64,000 nt of DNA from Chloroflexota bacterium (lineage in GTDB: Bacteria; Chloroflexota; Anaerolineae; 4572-78; J111), in contig BOKF01000008.1 of assembly GCA_016860845.1 (NCBI GenBank), positions 186,001 through 250,000 on the forward strand, read 5' to 3'. Position numbers and translations under genes: made by a program. Positions 8,847 through 15,233 of the stretch are shown here, one piece after another; the stretch's first letter is position 1; the number at the start of each line of letters is the position of its first letter. The notes beneath the pieces are model-generated. The model ran no database searches. It was not told the DNA's origin and saw only the letters and a list, made by a program, of their open reading frames with translations.

Positions 8847-10028
8847 ATGCTACCCAAAACATCAGATGTCGTCATCATCGGCGGGGGGGTGATGGGGGCC
8901 AGCGTGGCCTACCATCTGGCCGAACGGGGCGGGGTCAGCGTGACTCTGCTGGAACAGGAGGAGCAGTTCGGGCTAGGCTCGACCGGGCGCTGCGCCGGCG
9001 GGATTCGCCACCAGTTCTCGACCGAGGTCAATATCCGGCTGTCCATCGAAAGCATCCAAATGATGGAACGCTTCCCCGAAGAGATTGGCCAGGAGATTGG
9101 CTTAAACCTGATTGGCTACCTGTTTGTGCTCGATAACGAGCAGGATTTTGAGCAGTTCAAACGCAACGTGGCCCTGCAGCACAGCCTGGGCATCGAGTCT
9201 ACCGTCTTGTCCGTGGACGACATTCATCGGCGCGTGCCGCTGCTCAACCTGGAAGGCGTTGTCGGCGGGACCATTTATGAGCGCGACGGCCTGGCCGACC
9301 CGAACAGTATTGTCCAGGGTTACATCAACAAGACGCGCCAGCTCAAGCAGGCCAATCCGGCGCTCGCGATCAACCTGCTCAATCATGTGACGGTCACGAA
9401 TGTGCGGATGTCCCCGAGCGGCCGGGTTCAGGCAGTAATGACCAACGAGGGCGAAATTGCTACGGAAACGGTTGTCATTGCGGCCGGGGCCTGGTCGGGG
9501 CGGTTTGGGGAGACGGTGGGGGTCAATATCCCCATTGTGCCGGTGCGCCGCCAGATTGCGGTCACCACACCCATCCGCCAACTGCCGCCCGATTTTCCCT
9601 TTGTGCTGTTTTTCGGGCAGTCGCTCTACTTCCACCCGGAGAGCGGCCAGAGCATTTTAACCGGCAAGTCGAACAGCAGCGAGCCGGTCGGCTTCAATAC
9701 CGAAGTGGACCCCAAGTGGACCGAAACCCACCTGTTGGAAGCGATGCATCGTTTCCCTCTGTTGGAGCAAGCCGGTTTACTGAGCGAATGGGCCGGTCTC
9801 TATGAAGTGACCCCAGATGAACAGGCCATTCTGGGCAGGCTGCCCGGTGTGGAAGGGGTGATCATGGCGGCGGGGTTTAGCGGCCACGGCTTTATGCACG
9901 GGCCGATTGTGGGCAAACTCATGGCCGAAGAAATTTTGGAGGGCCGGGCGTATTCGATCAATATTGACGACCTGCGCTATGAGCGGTTTGCCCTGGGCAA
10001 AGATGTGAGTGAGTACAATATCGTTTAA
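8847..10028 (+). CDS. FAD-dependent amine/amino-acid oxidoreductase (DAO family, sarcosine oxidase beta-like)
   Basis: About 393 residues from the ATG at 8847, which has TTTGAGGA upstream; a TTG at 8835 is a weaker alternative. The N-terminus carries the FAD dinucleotide fold VVIIGGGVMGASVAYHLAERG. The RCAGGIRHQFSTEVN region and the C-terminal GLYEVTPDEQAILG and FSGHGFMHGPIVG are typical of DAO-family enzymes such as sarcosine oxidase beta subunit or glycine/D-amino-acid oxidases. No partner subunits are nearby, so a single-subunit dehydrogenase or oxidase is likely. Last gene of the plus-strand catabolic run. Confidence 0.9.
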   Translation: MLPKTSDVVIIGGGVMGASVAYHLAERGGVSVTLLEQEEQFGLGSTGRCAGGIRHQFSTEVNIRLSIESIQMMERFPEEIGQEIGLNLIGYLFVLDNEQDFEQFKRNVALQHSLGIESTVLSVDDIHRRVPLLNLEGVVGGTIYERDGLADPNSIVQGYINKTRQLKQANPALAINLLNHVTVTNVRMSPSGRVQAVMTNEGEIATETVVIAAGAWSGRFGETVGVNIPIVPVRRQIAVTTPIRQLPPDFPFVLFFGQSLYFHPESGQSILTGKSNSSEPVGFNTEVDPKWTETHLLEAMHRFPLLEQAGLLSEWAGLYEVTPDEQAILGRLPGVEGVIMAAGFSGHGFMHGPIVGKLMAEEILEGRAYSINIDDLRYERFALGKDVSEYNIV

Positions 10029-10049
10029 ATAAAAAAGCGCCGGGCGCTT
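10029..10049 (-). terminator. Rho-independent terminator downstream of the CsbD gene
   Basis: On the minus strand AAGCGC-CCG-GCGCTT forms a 6-bp GC-rich stem followed by TTTTTTATTT. It lies about 75 bp past the csbD-like stop and abuts the end of the converging FAD oxidase gene. Confidence 0.7.
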
Positions 10050-10123
10050 AGGTCAGCTTGATCTCCCCATCATTGCTGTTCTAAATGCCCGGCACAAACT
10101 TCGAAGGGCCAGAGTGAGCAAAA

Positions 10124-10327
10124 TTAATCGCTATACCTCTGCAGGAACTGATCTACCTCCCGCTCGGCCTGAGCGCGGGCATACCCGTATCGTTCCTGTA
10201 CCAGCCCGACCAATTTATCGCGCTGCCCTTCGACCATAGCCAAATCATCGTCGGTGAACTTTCCCCATTGGCTCTTAATATCGCCCTTAAGTTGCTTCCA
10301 CTTACCTGCTAAAACATCTGAATTCAT
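10124..10327 (-). CDS. CsbD family stress protein
   Basis: 67 residues, the usual CsbD length. The N-terminus (LAGKWKQLKGDIKSQWGKFTDD) and the following VEGQRDKLVGLVQERYG match the small, charged CsbD proteins induced by general stress. The biochemical role of the family is not established. GGAAGGTGAG precedes the ATG. The gene is first downstream of motif copy A at 10466-10525 and lies in a stress-protein island. Confidence 0.92.
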   Translation of the reverse strand: MNSDVLAGKWKQLKGDIKSQWGKFTDDDLAMVEGQRDKLVGLVQERYGYARAQAEREVDQFLQRYSD

Positions 10328-10465
10328 AACTCACCTTCCTTCGACCTATCTTACCTAAATTTTTACCTAAATCACCTGAGGTCAACATTCTGGTCTACCC
10401 ACGTACAGAGCAGAATGTTTTTGATTTGGCTGCCGTTTCAGCATAACACAGGATGCAAGATTTAT

Positions 10466-10525
10466 CTATACTAAGTAGGGTTATTTGTTGGCTCTGGAAG
10501 GAGTATTTTTGAATAGCTCTACCAG
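10466..10525 (+). promoter_or_regulatory. 60-bp conserved intergenic motif, copy A
   Basis: Aligns without gaps to copies at 12271-12330 and 14315-14374. The conserved core is GAAAGGAnTATCTTTTAATAGCTCT (variant here GAAGGAGTATTTTTGAATAG) and the left part is CTATACTaAGT. This copy lies 138 bp upstream of the csbD start, with the motif as written antiparallel to the gene. Conserved spacing to three start codons suggests a shared operator or promoter region of a stress regulon (inference). Confidence 0.6.
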
Positions 10526-10541
10526 AATTTATGGGTAACAA

Positions 10542-10575
10542 AGAAGCGCGAGATCGATCTCTCGCGCTTCTTTTA
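10542..10575 (-). terminator. Terminator hairpin downstream of the first GlsB-like gene
   Basis: AGAAGCGCGAGA pairs with TCTCGCGCTTCT around a 6-base loop, with T-rich sequence on both sides (TTTTA on plus, TTTGTT on minus). It follows the stop of the minus-strand GlsB-like gene by about 25 bp. Confidence 0.75.
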
Positions 10576-10600
10576 GTAATATTTAGTTTGAAGGGTTGGG

Positions 10601-10861
10601 TCAGGTAGCTCTTTGGACAGCGCCCACCAGAAAGAGGAGGACCACCGCACCTACAATCGCCACCAATAAACTGTAGACGTTAAACCCGGTCACGCCGGGA
10701 GCGCCAAACAGATTCATCAGAAAACCGCCGAGCACCGCTCCAATAATTCCGACAATGATATTGGCCAGCGCTCCCATTTGGGCATCACGCCCCATAATCA
10801 TACTGGCGATCCAGCCGGCCAAGGCTCCAAAGAGGATCCAAACGATCAGGTTGATTAACAT
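10601..10861 (-). CDS. GlsB/YeaQ/YmgE family stress membrane protein
   Basis: 86 residues with three hydrophobic segments. The N-terminal WILFGALAGWIASMIMG and the glycine-rich IIVGIIGAVLGGFLMNLFG are characteristic of this family (also called transglycosylase-associated proteins). Members are small inner-membrane proteins raised under stress; the mechanism is unknown. AAGGAGTAGT precedes the start. A divergent paralogue lies at 13476-13760. Confidence 0.9.
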   Translation of the reverse strand: MLINLIVWILFGALAGWIASMIMGRDAQMGALANIIVGIIGAVLGGFLMNLFGAPGVTGFNVYSLLVAIVGAVVLLFLVGAVQRAT

Positions 10862-10946
10862 TGTTACTACTCCTTTCTTGTTTGATTAGATCGTAATATA
10901 AGGTTTTTGTATCAATAACCCCTCTCATTGAGAGAAAGGAAAATAC

Positions 10947-11795
10947 CTACTGGATTAATCCTTCGGGCACGCCGTTAGGAAATTCTTCCTGAATAGCGGC
11001 CTGGATTTGCTCAATGCGTCGCTCCGGGTTAGGGTGTGTGCTAAAAAATTCTGGTTGACGCCCTCCCGCGCTGGCCTCAGCCAGAATTTCCATCACCCTC
11101 ATCATCGAGCGAGGATCATAACCGGCTTCGGCCATAAAGCGGACACCCAGGCGGTCCGACTCGATCTCGTCATCGCGCCCGTATTTCATGTTGATCATCT
11201 GGCCCACTACGGCGGCAATAGCGGCGGTGCGTTGGGCTGAGTTGGGATTATCAGGGTCGGCGGCCGCAATCACCGCCGCTCCGGTTAAACCTTGGGTAAG
11301 CTGGGCTTTGGCAATGTGTTCCGCCGAGTGCCTGGCGACGACGTGACCCACCTCGTGGGCCAGCACGCCGGCCAGTTGGCCTTCCGTTTCCAGGCGGCTC
11401 ATCAGCGCTTCAGTGATAAAGATAGGCCCGCCGGGCAAAGCAAAGGCGTTGATTGTTTGATCATCGGCGAGAAGATTGAACTCAAACTGATATTCCGTAT
11501 CTTTAGCCGCAGTTGTATTCACTAGCTGCCCGCCAACTTGATCAACCAGAGCTTGCGCTTTTTGATCCGGGTGCAACCCGCCAAATTGAGCCGCCATTTC
11601 CGGGGCCGATTGCAGGCCAAGCGCAATTTCCTGGTCAACCGTCAGGCTGACATGTTGGTCTTCGCCGGTGATAGGATTGTAGGCGGTGCTGCTGCAATAA
11701 GTCACAATGGATATAAGGGCAATCACCAGAGCCACAATCCAGCGGGCGTTGCCGCCAACTAATGATCTGCCTCCAGATCTGCGTAATATTGTCAT
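10947..11795 (-). CDS. M48 family zinc metalloprotease
   Basis: 282 residues. A single N-terminal membrane anchor (about 19-33) is followed by CSSTAYNPITGEDQHVSLT, as in membrane- or lipid-anchored BepA/LoiP-type M48 proteases. The zinc site HEVGH is at residues 147-151, and a downstream DEIESDRLG supplies the third ligand Glu. FSTHPNPERRIEQI at the end is the usual family tail. Likely degrades damaged envelope proteins outside the cytoplasmic membrane. Context (CsbD, GlsB) supports a stress role. Confidence 0.92.
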   Translation of the reverse strand: MTILRRSGGRSLVGGNARWIVALVIALISIVTYCSSTAYNPITGEDQHVSLTVDQEIALGLQSAPEMAAQFGGLHPDQKAQALVDQVGGQLVNTTAAKDTEYQFEFNLLADDQTINAFALPGGPIFITEALMSRLETEGQLAGVLAHEVGHVVARHSAEHIAKAQLTQGLTGAAVIAAADPDNPNSAQRTAAIAAVVGQMINMKYGRDDEIESDRLGVRFMAEAGYDPRSMMRVMEILAEASAGGRQPEFFSTHPNPERRIEQIQAAIQEEFPNGVPEGLIQ

Positions 11796-11828
11796 TCAGA
11801 ACGCTCCTTCGTTAGGATTTTTAATCAA

Positions 11829-11861
11829 GGTGATGAAGTTCAATAATTGAACTTCATCACC
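11829..11861. repeat. Perfect 16-bp inverted repeat upstream of the M48 gene
   Basis: GGTGATGAAGTTCAAT and its exact reverse complement are separated by one base. It lies 34 bp upstream of the M48 protease start, where it could be an operator or form a 5' mRNA hairpin. Confidence 0.7.
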
Positions 11862-12270
11862 TCAACACTGGCCTCAAATTACCCCTGGCTTCGACGATGG
11901 CAAATAACGCCTATTGAAGCCTATGACCGTTAGAGCATCATTTAACGGGTAAGTTGATGACCAGATTGTCTGTTGGCTTCCTTTGCCTTCTGCTGTGTTC
12001 ACTGCCTATCCCCCCTATTTGAGAGAGGTCTGAGCGACCCGCGCTGAGCAGGTCGCTCAGAAAGGGGAGAGAGAGGAGTTCATTCGGCTTCGTGGGAAGG
12101 TTTAACCAAGAAGCCGACAGCGGCACTGACTATCAAAACGACAGTCAAGGCAACCCAGACATAACGCCTTACCGGCCGCCTAATTTGGCCCGGCAGGTTA
12201 TTACCGGCAGCGGCCAGCTTGGCTTTTTATTATTTCTACTGGTTATGCTATCATCGTTTGGCTGGCTTGC

Positions 12271-12330
12271 CCATACCAATTTGGGCGAGTTTGAATACAA
12301 GAAAGGATTATCTTTTAGTAACTCTACTGG
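12271..12330 (+). promoter_or_regulatory. 60-bp conserved intergenic motif, copy B
   Basis: Gap-free match to copies A and C. It carries CCATACCAATT at the left and AAAGGATTATCTTTTAGTAACTCT (split here for reading: AAAGGATTAT, CTTTTAGTAA, CTCT) at the right. It ends 122 bp upstream of the LuxR-type gene starting at 12453 and points the same way as that gene. Confidence 0.6.
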
Positions 12331-12452
12331 CGCTCTTTACCGTTTAATTCACCCAATTGGGTGACAAACCCGGCCAAAATGCTTTAGATTCGTTTAGCTC
12401 TATGCGGGGCTGGTGGTATAATAACCCCCCCAGCGGAGGAAATACAGTAACT

Positions 12453-13079
12453 ATGATTCACGTGCTCATAATTGATGAAGTACCGTTGATTTGTAGTGTG
12501 CTGGCTTCAATCTTGAAAGAAGAGCCTGACTTCCAGGTAGTTGGATGTGCTACCACCCTCGACGAGGCCAGGCCTTACCTGGAGAAATGTGACCTGGTCC
12601 TGGTCAGCACGACGATGCCTGACGAAGCACCCTTAGAATTGATCCGTTCTCTAGCCAAGGTTGACTCCTCGGTCAAAATGGTGGCGATTGGCCTGGCCGA
12701 TTCCGAAGAAATCATTCTGCCCTATGTTGAGGCGGGCATTGCCGGATATGTGCTGCGGGATGACTCGGTTGAGGAGCTGCTGCAAAAAATTCGAGCTATT
12801 CATCAGGGTGAAGCGCCGGTTTCCTCACAAATTGCGGCTGCCTTGATGCAGCGTGTAGCTGAACTCAAAGAGCTGTGCGGCGATCCTCCCCATGAAGCTG
12901 AAACTTTAGAGGCGCTTACTCCCCGTGAGCGGCAGGTGCTGGATTTACTCCAGCAAAATCTGAGCAATCAAGAAATCGCTGAACGGCTGGTCATTGAGTT
13001 GGGGACGGTTAAAAATCACGTGCATAATATTCTCAAGAAACTTAACCTTACCAGCCGGCGCGATGTTACCCGGATTTAA
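12453..13079 (+). CDS. LuxR/NarL-type regulator with degenerate receiver domain
   Basis: 208 residues from the ATG at 12453, with GGAGGA upstream. The N-terminal half is a receiver fold: the acidic pair is D8-E9 (LIIDEV), but the phosphoacceptor position is Ser52 (VLVSTTMP where canonical members have LMDxxMP), and the conserved Lys is Arg102 (GYVLRDD). The C-terminal half is a LuxR helix-turn-helix (LTPRERQVLDLL, NQEIAERLVI, GTVKNHVHNILKKL). It probably binds DNA but cannot be phosphorylated in the normal way. It sits among stress genes and may control them. Confidence 0.88.
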   Translation: MIHVLIIDEVPLICSVLASILKEEPDFQVVGCATTLDEARPYLEKCDLVLVSTTMPDEAPLELIRSLAKVDSSVKMVAIGLADSEEIILPYVEAGIAGYVLRDDSVEELLQKIRAIHQGEAPVSSQIAAALMQRVAELKELCGDPPHEAETLEALTPRERQVLDLLQQNLSNQEIAERLVIELGTVKNHVHNILKKLNLTSRRDVTRI

Positions 13080-13084
13080 CCTAA

Positions 13085-13468
13085 TTACCAGGAAGTTGCC
13101 GGGTCGCTGGCCGGGAAGGACTCCCAGACTGCTTCATCGTGCAAGTCGTCTGGATCAATCGTGCTTTCCGGCTGTTCGTGATATTCCTCGTCAAAGCGAA
13201 GTTTGGACTTGACCGTGCTGATGTTTAAAAGGTTATAGGCCGGGCAATGCCCGCTTAAACCGCGATACAGCAGATAGCCGCCTCCCAGCACCAGGCTCAC
13301 AGCGGGGAGCGAAAGCCGCCTCAGACCAAAAAGGGCAACCAGCACTCCCCCAAAAAGGGAAACCAGGCGTTCGGCCTCACCCACATTCACTTGATCGGTT
13401 TTGGTCAAACTTTGCCAAACATCCCCAATTTGACCCTGTTTAAGTTTTTGTTCTAAATTTTCCACCAT
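13085..13468 (-). CDS. DUF2892/YgaP-TM-like membrane protein with acidic tail
   Basis: 127 residues. A charged N-terminus leads into NVGEAERLVSLFGGVLVALFG and a second hydrophobic stretch (PAVSLVLGGGYLLYRGLSGHCPAY), typical of DUF2892 membrane domains. The C-terminus ends DDLHDEAVWESFPASDP, a short acidic motif seen at the ends of various bacterial stress proteins. The stop of the next gene upstream (13476-13760) is 7 bp away, so the two are co-transcribed. Function unknown. Confidence 0.75.
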   Translation of the reverse strand: MVENLEQKLKQGQIGDVWQSLTKTDQVNVGEAERLVSLFGGVLVALFGLRRLSLPAVSLVLGGGYLLYRGLSGHCPAYNLLNISTVKSKLRFDEEYHEQPESTIDPDDLHDEAVWESFPASDPATSW

Positions 13469-13475
13469 ATTTGCC

Positions 13476-13760
13476 TCAGCGATAAATGACTCTCCGCCGC
13501 GTCAGCAGGCCGAGAATCAAGGATAGGATCATCGAACCGACGATGGACCAAATGATTGGAAAGGGCTGACCGCCAATATTGACGGAGAAAACCTCTGGCA
13601 GACCGAACTGGCGAGCCAGCCACAGCCCGATAAACGCGCCGATGAAACCCACTACCGCCGAAACCAGGCAGCCGCCCAACGAATAGCCGGCTAAAGCCTG
13701 GCCTATACTGCCACATATTGCTGCAACAAGCAGCAGCAAAAGCAAATCTATAAGTGTCAT
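13476..13760 (-). CDS. GlsB/YeaQ/YmgE-like membrane protein, second copy
   Basis: 94 residues with three hydrophobic segments. VSAVVGFIGAFIGLWLARQFGLPE matches the glycine-patterned second helix of the GlsB/YeaQ family, and the central insert (FSVNIGGQPFPIIW) is also seen in longer members. More divergent than the copy at 10601. It starts a two-gene unit with the DUF2892-like gene. Role unknown beyond stress association. Confidence 0.75.
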   Translation of the reverse strand: MTLIDLLLLLLVAAICGSIGQALAGYSLGGCLVSAVVGFIGAFIGLWLARQFGLPEVFSVNIGGQPFPIIWSIVGSMILSLILGLLTRRRVIYR

Positions 13761-13791
13761 TTTTGCCCCCCTTAACTTATGCAGAGAAGTC

Positions 13792-14181
13792 TCAGTGTAT
13801 TTGCCGGTTCAAGGCCTGCCCCACGCCTTTAGGAACTTCTGGCAGCGGCCTCGTTTTGATAGCCTTGAACAAATCCTCAGGCTCCAGAGCAACTTTTTGA
13901 AAAGCCTGATAAACGTAGAAGATGTTATTTTGCAGGTTTAAGCTGATGACTTTTGTGCCAGAATGGATCTTTAAAATTTCAATAATAAGCGAGGAGGAGA
14001 TACCTTGTGCCTCGTCCCCATAAACAATGACGACATCCGGGCGCAATTCTTTAATTTGTATGATAGCCTGTTTCACATCTGTTTCCTGACCAACGATTTT
14101 TAGCTCATTATCCTGGCCCAACAGACTTTCAAGTCCTCGGCTAAACATTAAGTGGCTGGAAACAATGAAGATGCTGAGCAT
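13792..14181 (-). CDS. Stand-alone degenerate receiver-domain protein
   Basis: 129 residues from the ATG at 14181, chosen for the GAAGGGGAAG just upstream; a longer frame to 14256 exists. The fold pattern is that of NarL-type receivers (SHLMFSRGLESLLGQ, LKIVGQETDVKQAI, LRPDVVIVYG) but key residues are lost: the acidic pair is Ser8-Ser9 and the phosphoacceptor position is Tyr54. No helix-turn-helix follows. It may act as a phosphorylation-independent partner of one of the neighbouring regulators, or be decaying. Motif copy C lies 133 bp upstream. Confidence 0.65.
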   Translation of the reverse strand: MLSIFIVSSHLMFSRGLESLLGQDNELKIVGQETDVKQAIIQIKELRPDVVIVYGDEAQGISSSLIIEILKIHSGTKVISLNLQNNIFYVYQAFQKVALEPEDLFKAIKTRPLPEVPKGVGQALNRQIH

Positions 14182-14314
14182 CCGTTTCTTCCCCTTCACT
14201 CGTTGAAGCTGGAGTGTGCTAGATTTTTGCCAAAGCTTTTTGTCTAATAACTGCATTTTTTAGACCCGTTGCTTGAAGTAGCAATAATATTCTACTGTCT
14301 CTTCGTGAACTGGC

Positions 14315-14374
14315 CTATACTCAGTCAGGCGATTTTGATGCGGGGAAAGGACTATCTTTTAATAGCTTTGTCAG
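14315..14374 (+). promoter_or_regulatory. 60-bp conserved intergenic motif, copy C
   Basis: Gap-free match to copies A and B (CTATACTCAGT at the left, AAAGGACTATCTTTTAATAG at the right). It begins 133 bp upstream of the start at 14181 and is antiparallel to that gene, as copy A is to csbD. Confidence 0.6.
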
Positions 14375-14395
14375 TAACCTTTAAAAGGACCTTAT

Positions 14396-15079
14396 TTACT
14401 CAAGTGGGCTATTTGCCAAGAGGGCTTCATCCACTAACCCCTGGCGGACGGCATATACGGCTGCCTGGATCCGGTTTTGCACATGCAGTTTCTCTAAAAT
14501 GTTGCGCAGATGAATTTTAACCGTGTTTTCGGTGATATGGAGCGTGTCGGCAATTTCTTTGTTCGATGCCCCCGTCACCACCTGCTCCAAAACCTCGATC
14601 TCCCGAGTGGTCAGCTCATCTACAGGTTGGGCCTCCTTACCCTGGGTGTACTCCGGCTGCCGAAACTCCCGCAGAATCTTGGCCGCCATCGCCCCCGAAA
14701 TGGGCGCTTCTCCCTGGCGCAGCCGGTCCAGCATCCCATACAGTTCCAACGGCTCCAGATTTTTCAACAAATAACCCTTGGCGCCACTTTTGATTGCCTC
14801 AAACAGGTCATTATCGTCGTCAGAAACTGTCAGCATCACAATCTGGATGTGGGGCATCTCTCGCTTGATGATTTTGACCGTCTCAATACCGTTTTGCCGG
14901 GGCATGTTCACGTCCATGAGAATCACATCGGGCATCGTCTGCTCGGCCAAAATAACGGCTTCATCCCCATCGCTGGCCTCCCCGACGATGGTAATATCCT
15001 GCCGCACCGCCAGCAGCGAAGCGATCCCTTTGCGAAACAGGACATGATCGTCAACCAACAAAATGCGCAGTGGCTCCAT
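14396..15079 (-). CDS. NarL/LuxR-family response regulator
   Basis: 227 residues. A complete receiver domain: D10-D11 pair (LLVDDH), phosphoacceptor Asp56 (LMDVNMP) and the Lys of GYLLKN. The C-terminal LuxR helix-turn-helix reads LTTREIEVLEQVV, NKEIADTLHITENTVKIHL, RNILEKLHVQNR. Expected to be phosphorylated by a histidine kinase and to regulate transcription. No kinase is adjacent. It contrasts with two neighbouring receiver proteins that lack the phosphoacceptor. Confidence 0.95.
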   Translation of the reverse strand: MEPLRILLVDDHVLFRKGIASLLAVRQDITIVGEASDGDEAVILAEQTMPDVILMDVNMPRQNGIETVKIIKREMPHIQIVMLTVSDDDNDLFEAIKSGAKGYLLKNLEPLELYGMLDRLRQGEAPISGAMAAKILREFRQPEYTQGKEAQPVDELTTREIEVLEQVVTGASNKEIADTLHITENTVKIHLRNILEKLHVQNRIQAAVYAVRQGLVDEALLANSPLE

Positions 15080-15166
15080 AAAGTTTATACTCCCAGTTTA
15101 TTGATTCTAATCAATTATATCGCCCGCTTTGCGCTGCGACCATACCAGGATGGATAGTTTTGGGCC

Positions 15167-15198
15167 AAAAAAAAGAGCTATCTTTTGCTAGCTCTTTT
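15167..15198 (-). terminator. Rho-independent terminator downstream of glgX
   Basis: AAAAGAGCTA pairs with TAGCTCTTTT around an 8-base loop; on the minus strand it is followed by a run of eight T. It lies 36 bp past the glgX stop. Confidence 0.85.
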
Positions 15199-15233
15199 GG
15201 TTAATTATTTGATGCTCTTCTCACCCAGGTGGA

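Larger units (their letters stand above)
11796..12452. other. 657-bp intergenic region of the stress island
   Basis: No convincing gene. It holds the palindrome at 11829-11861, an 11-bp hairpin (TCTGAGCGACC/GGTCGCTCAGA) near 12038-12065, and motif copy B at 12271-12330. On the minus strand, 12079-12222 is open without a good start codon and encodes a short basic stretch followed by one hydrophobic helix (WVALTVVLIVSAAVGFLV). This could be the relic of a small tail-anchored stress protein; I do not annotate it as a gene. Confidence 0.4.

Noticed and set aside
12092..12364. Plus-strand open frame of 90 codons
   Set aside because: It has no ribosome site, mixes polar and hydrophobic segments without pattern, and runs through the conserved non-coding motif B.
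15171..15198. Fourth copy of the 60-bp stress motif (shares CTATCTTTTgcTAGCTCTTT)
   Set aside because: Only the central word matches; the site is a good intrinsic terminator for glgX and lacks the left half of the motif.
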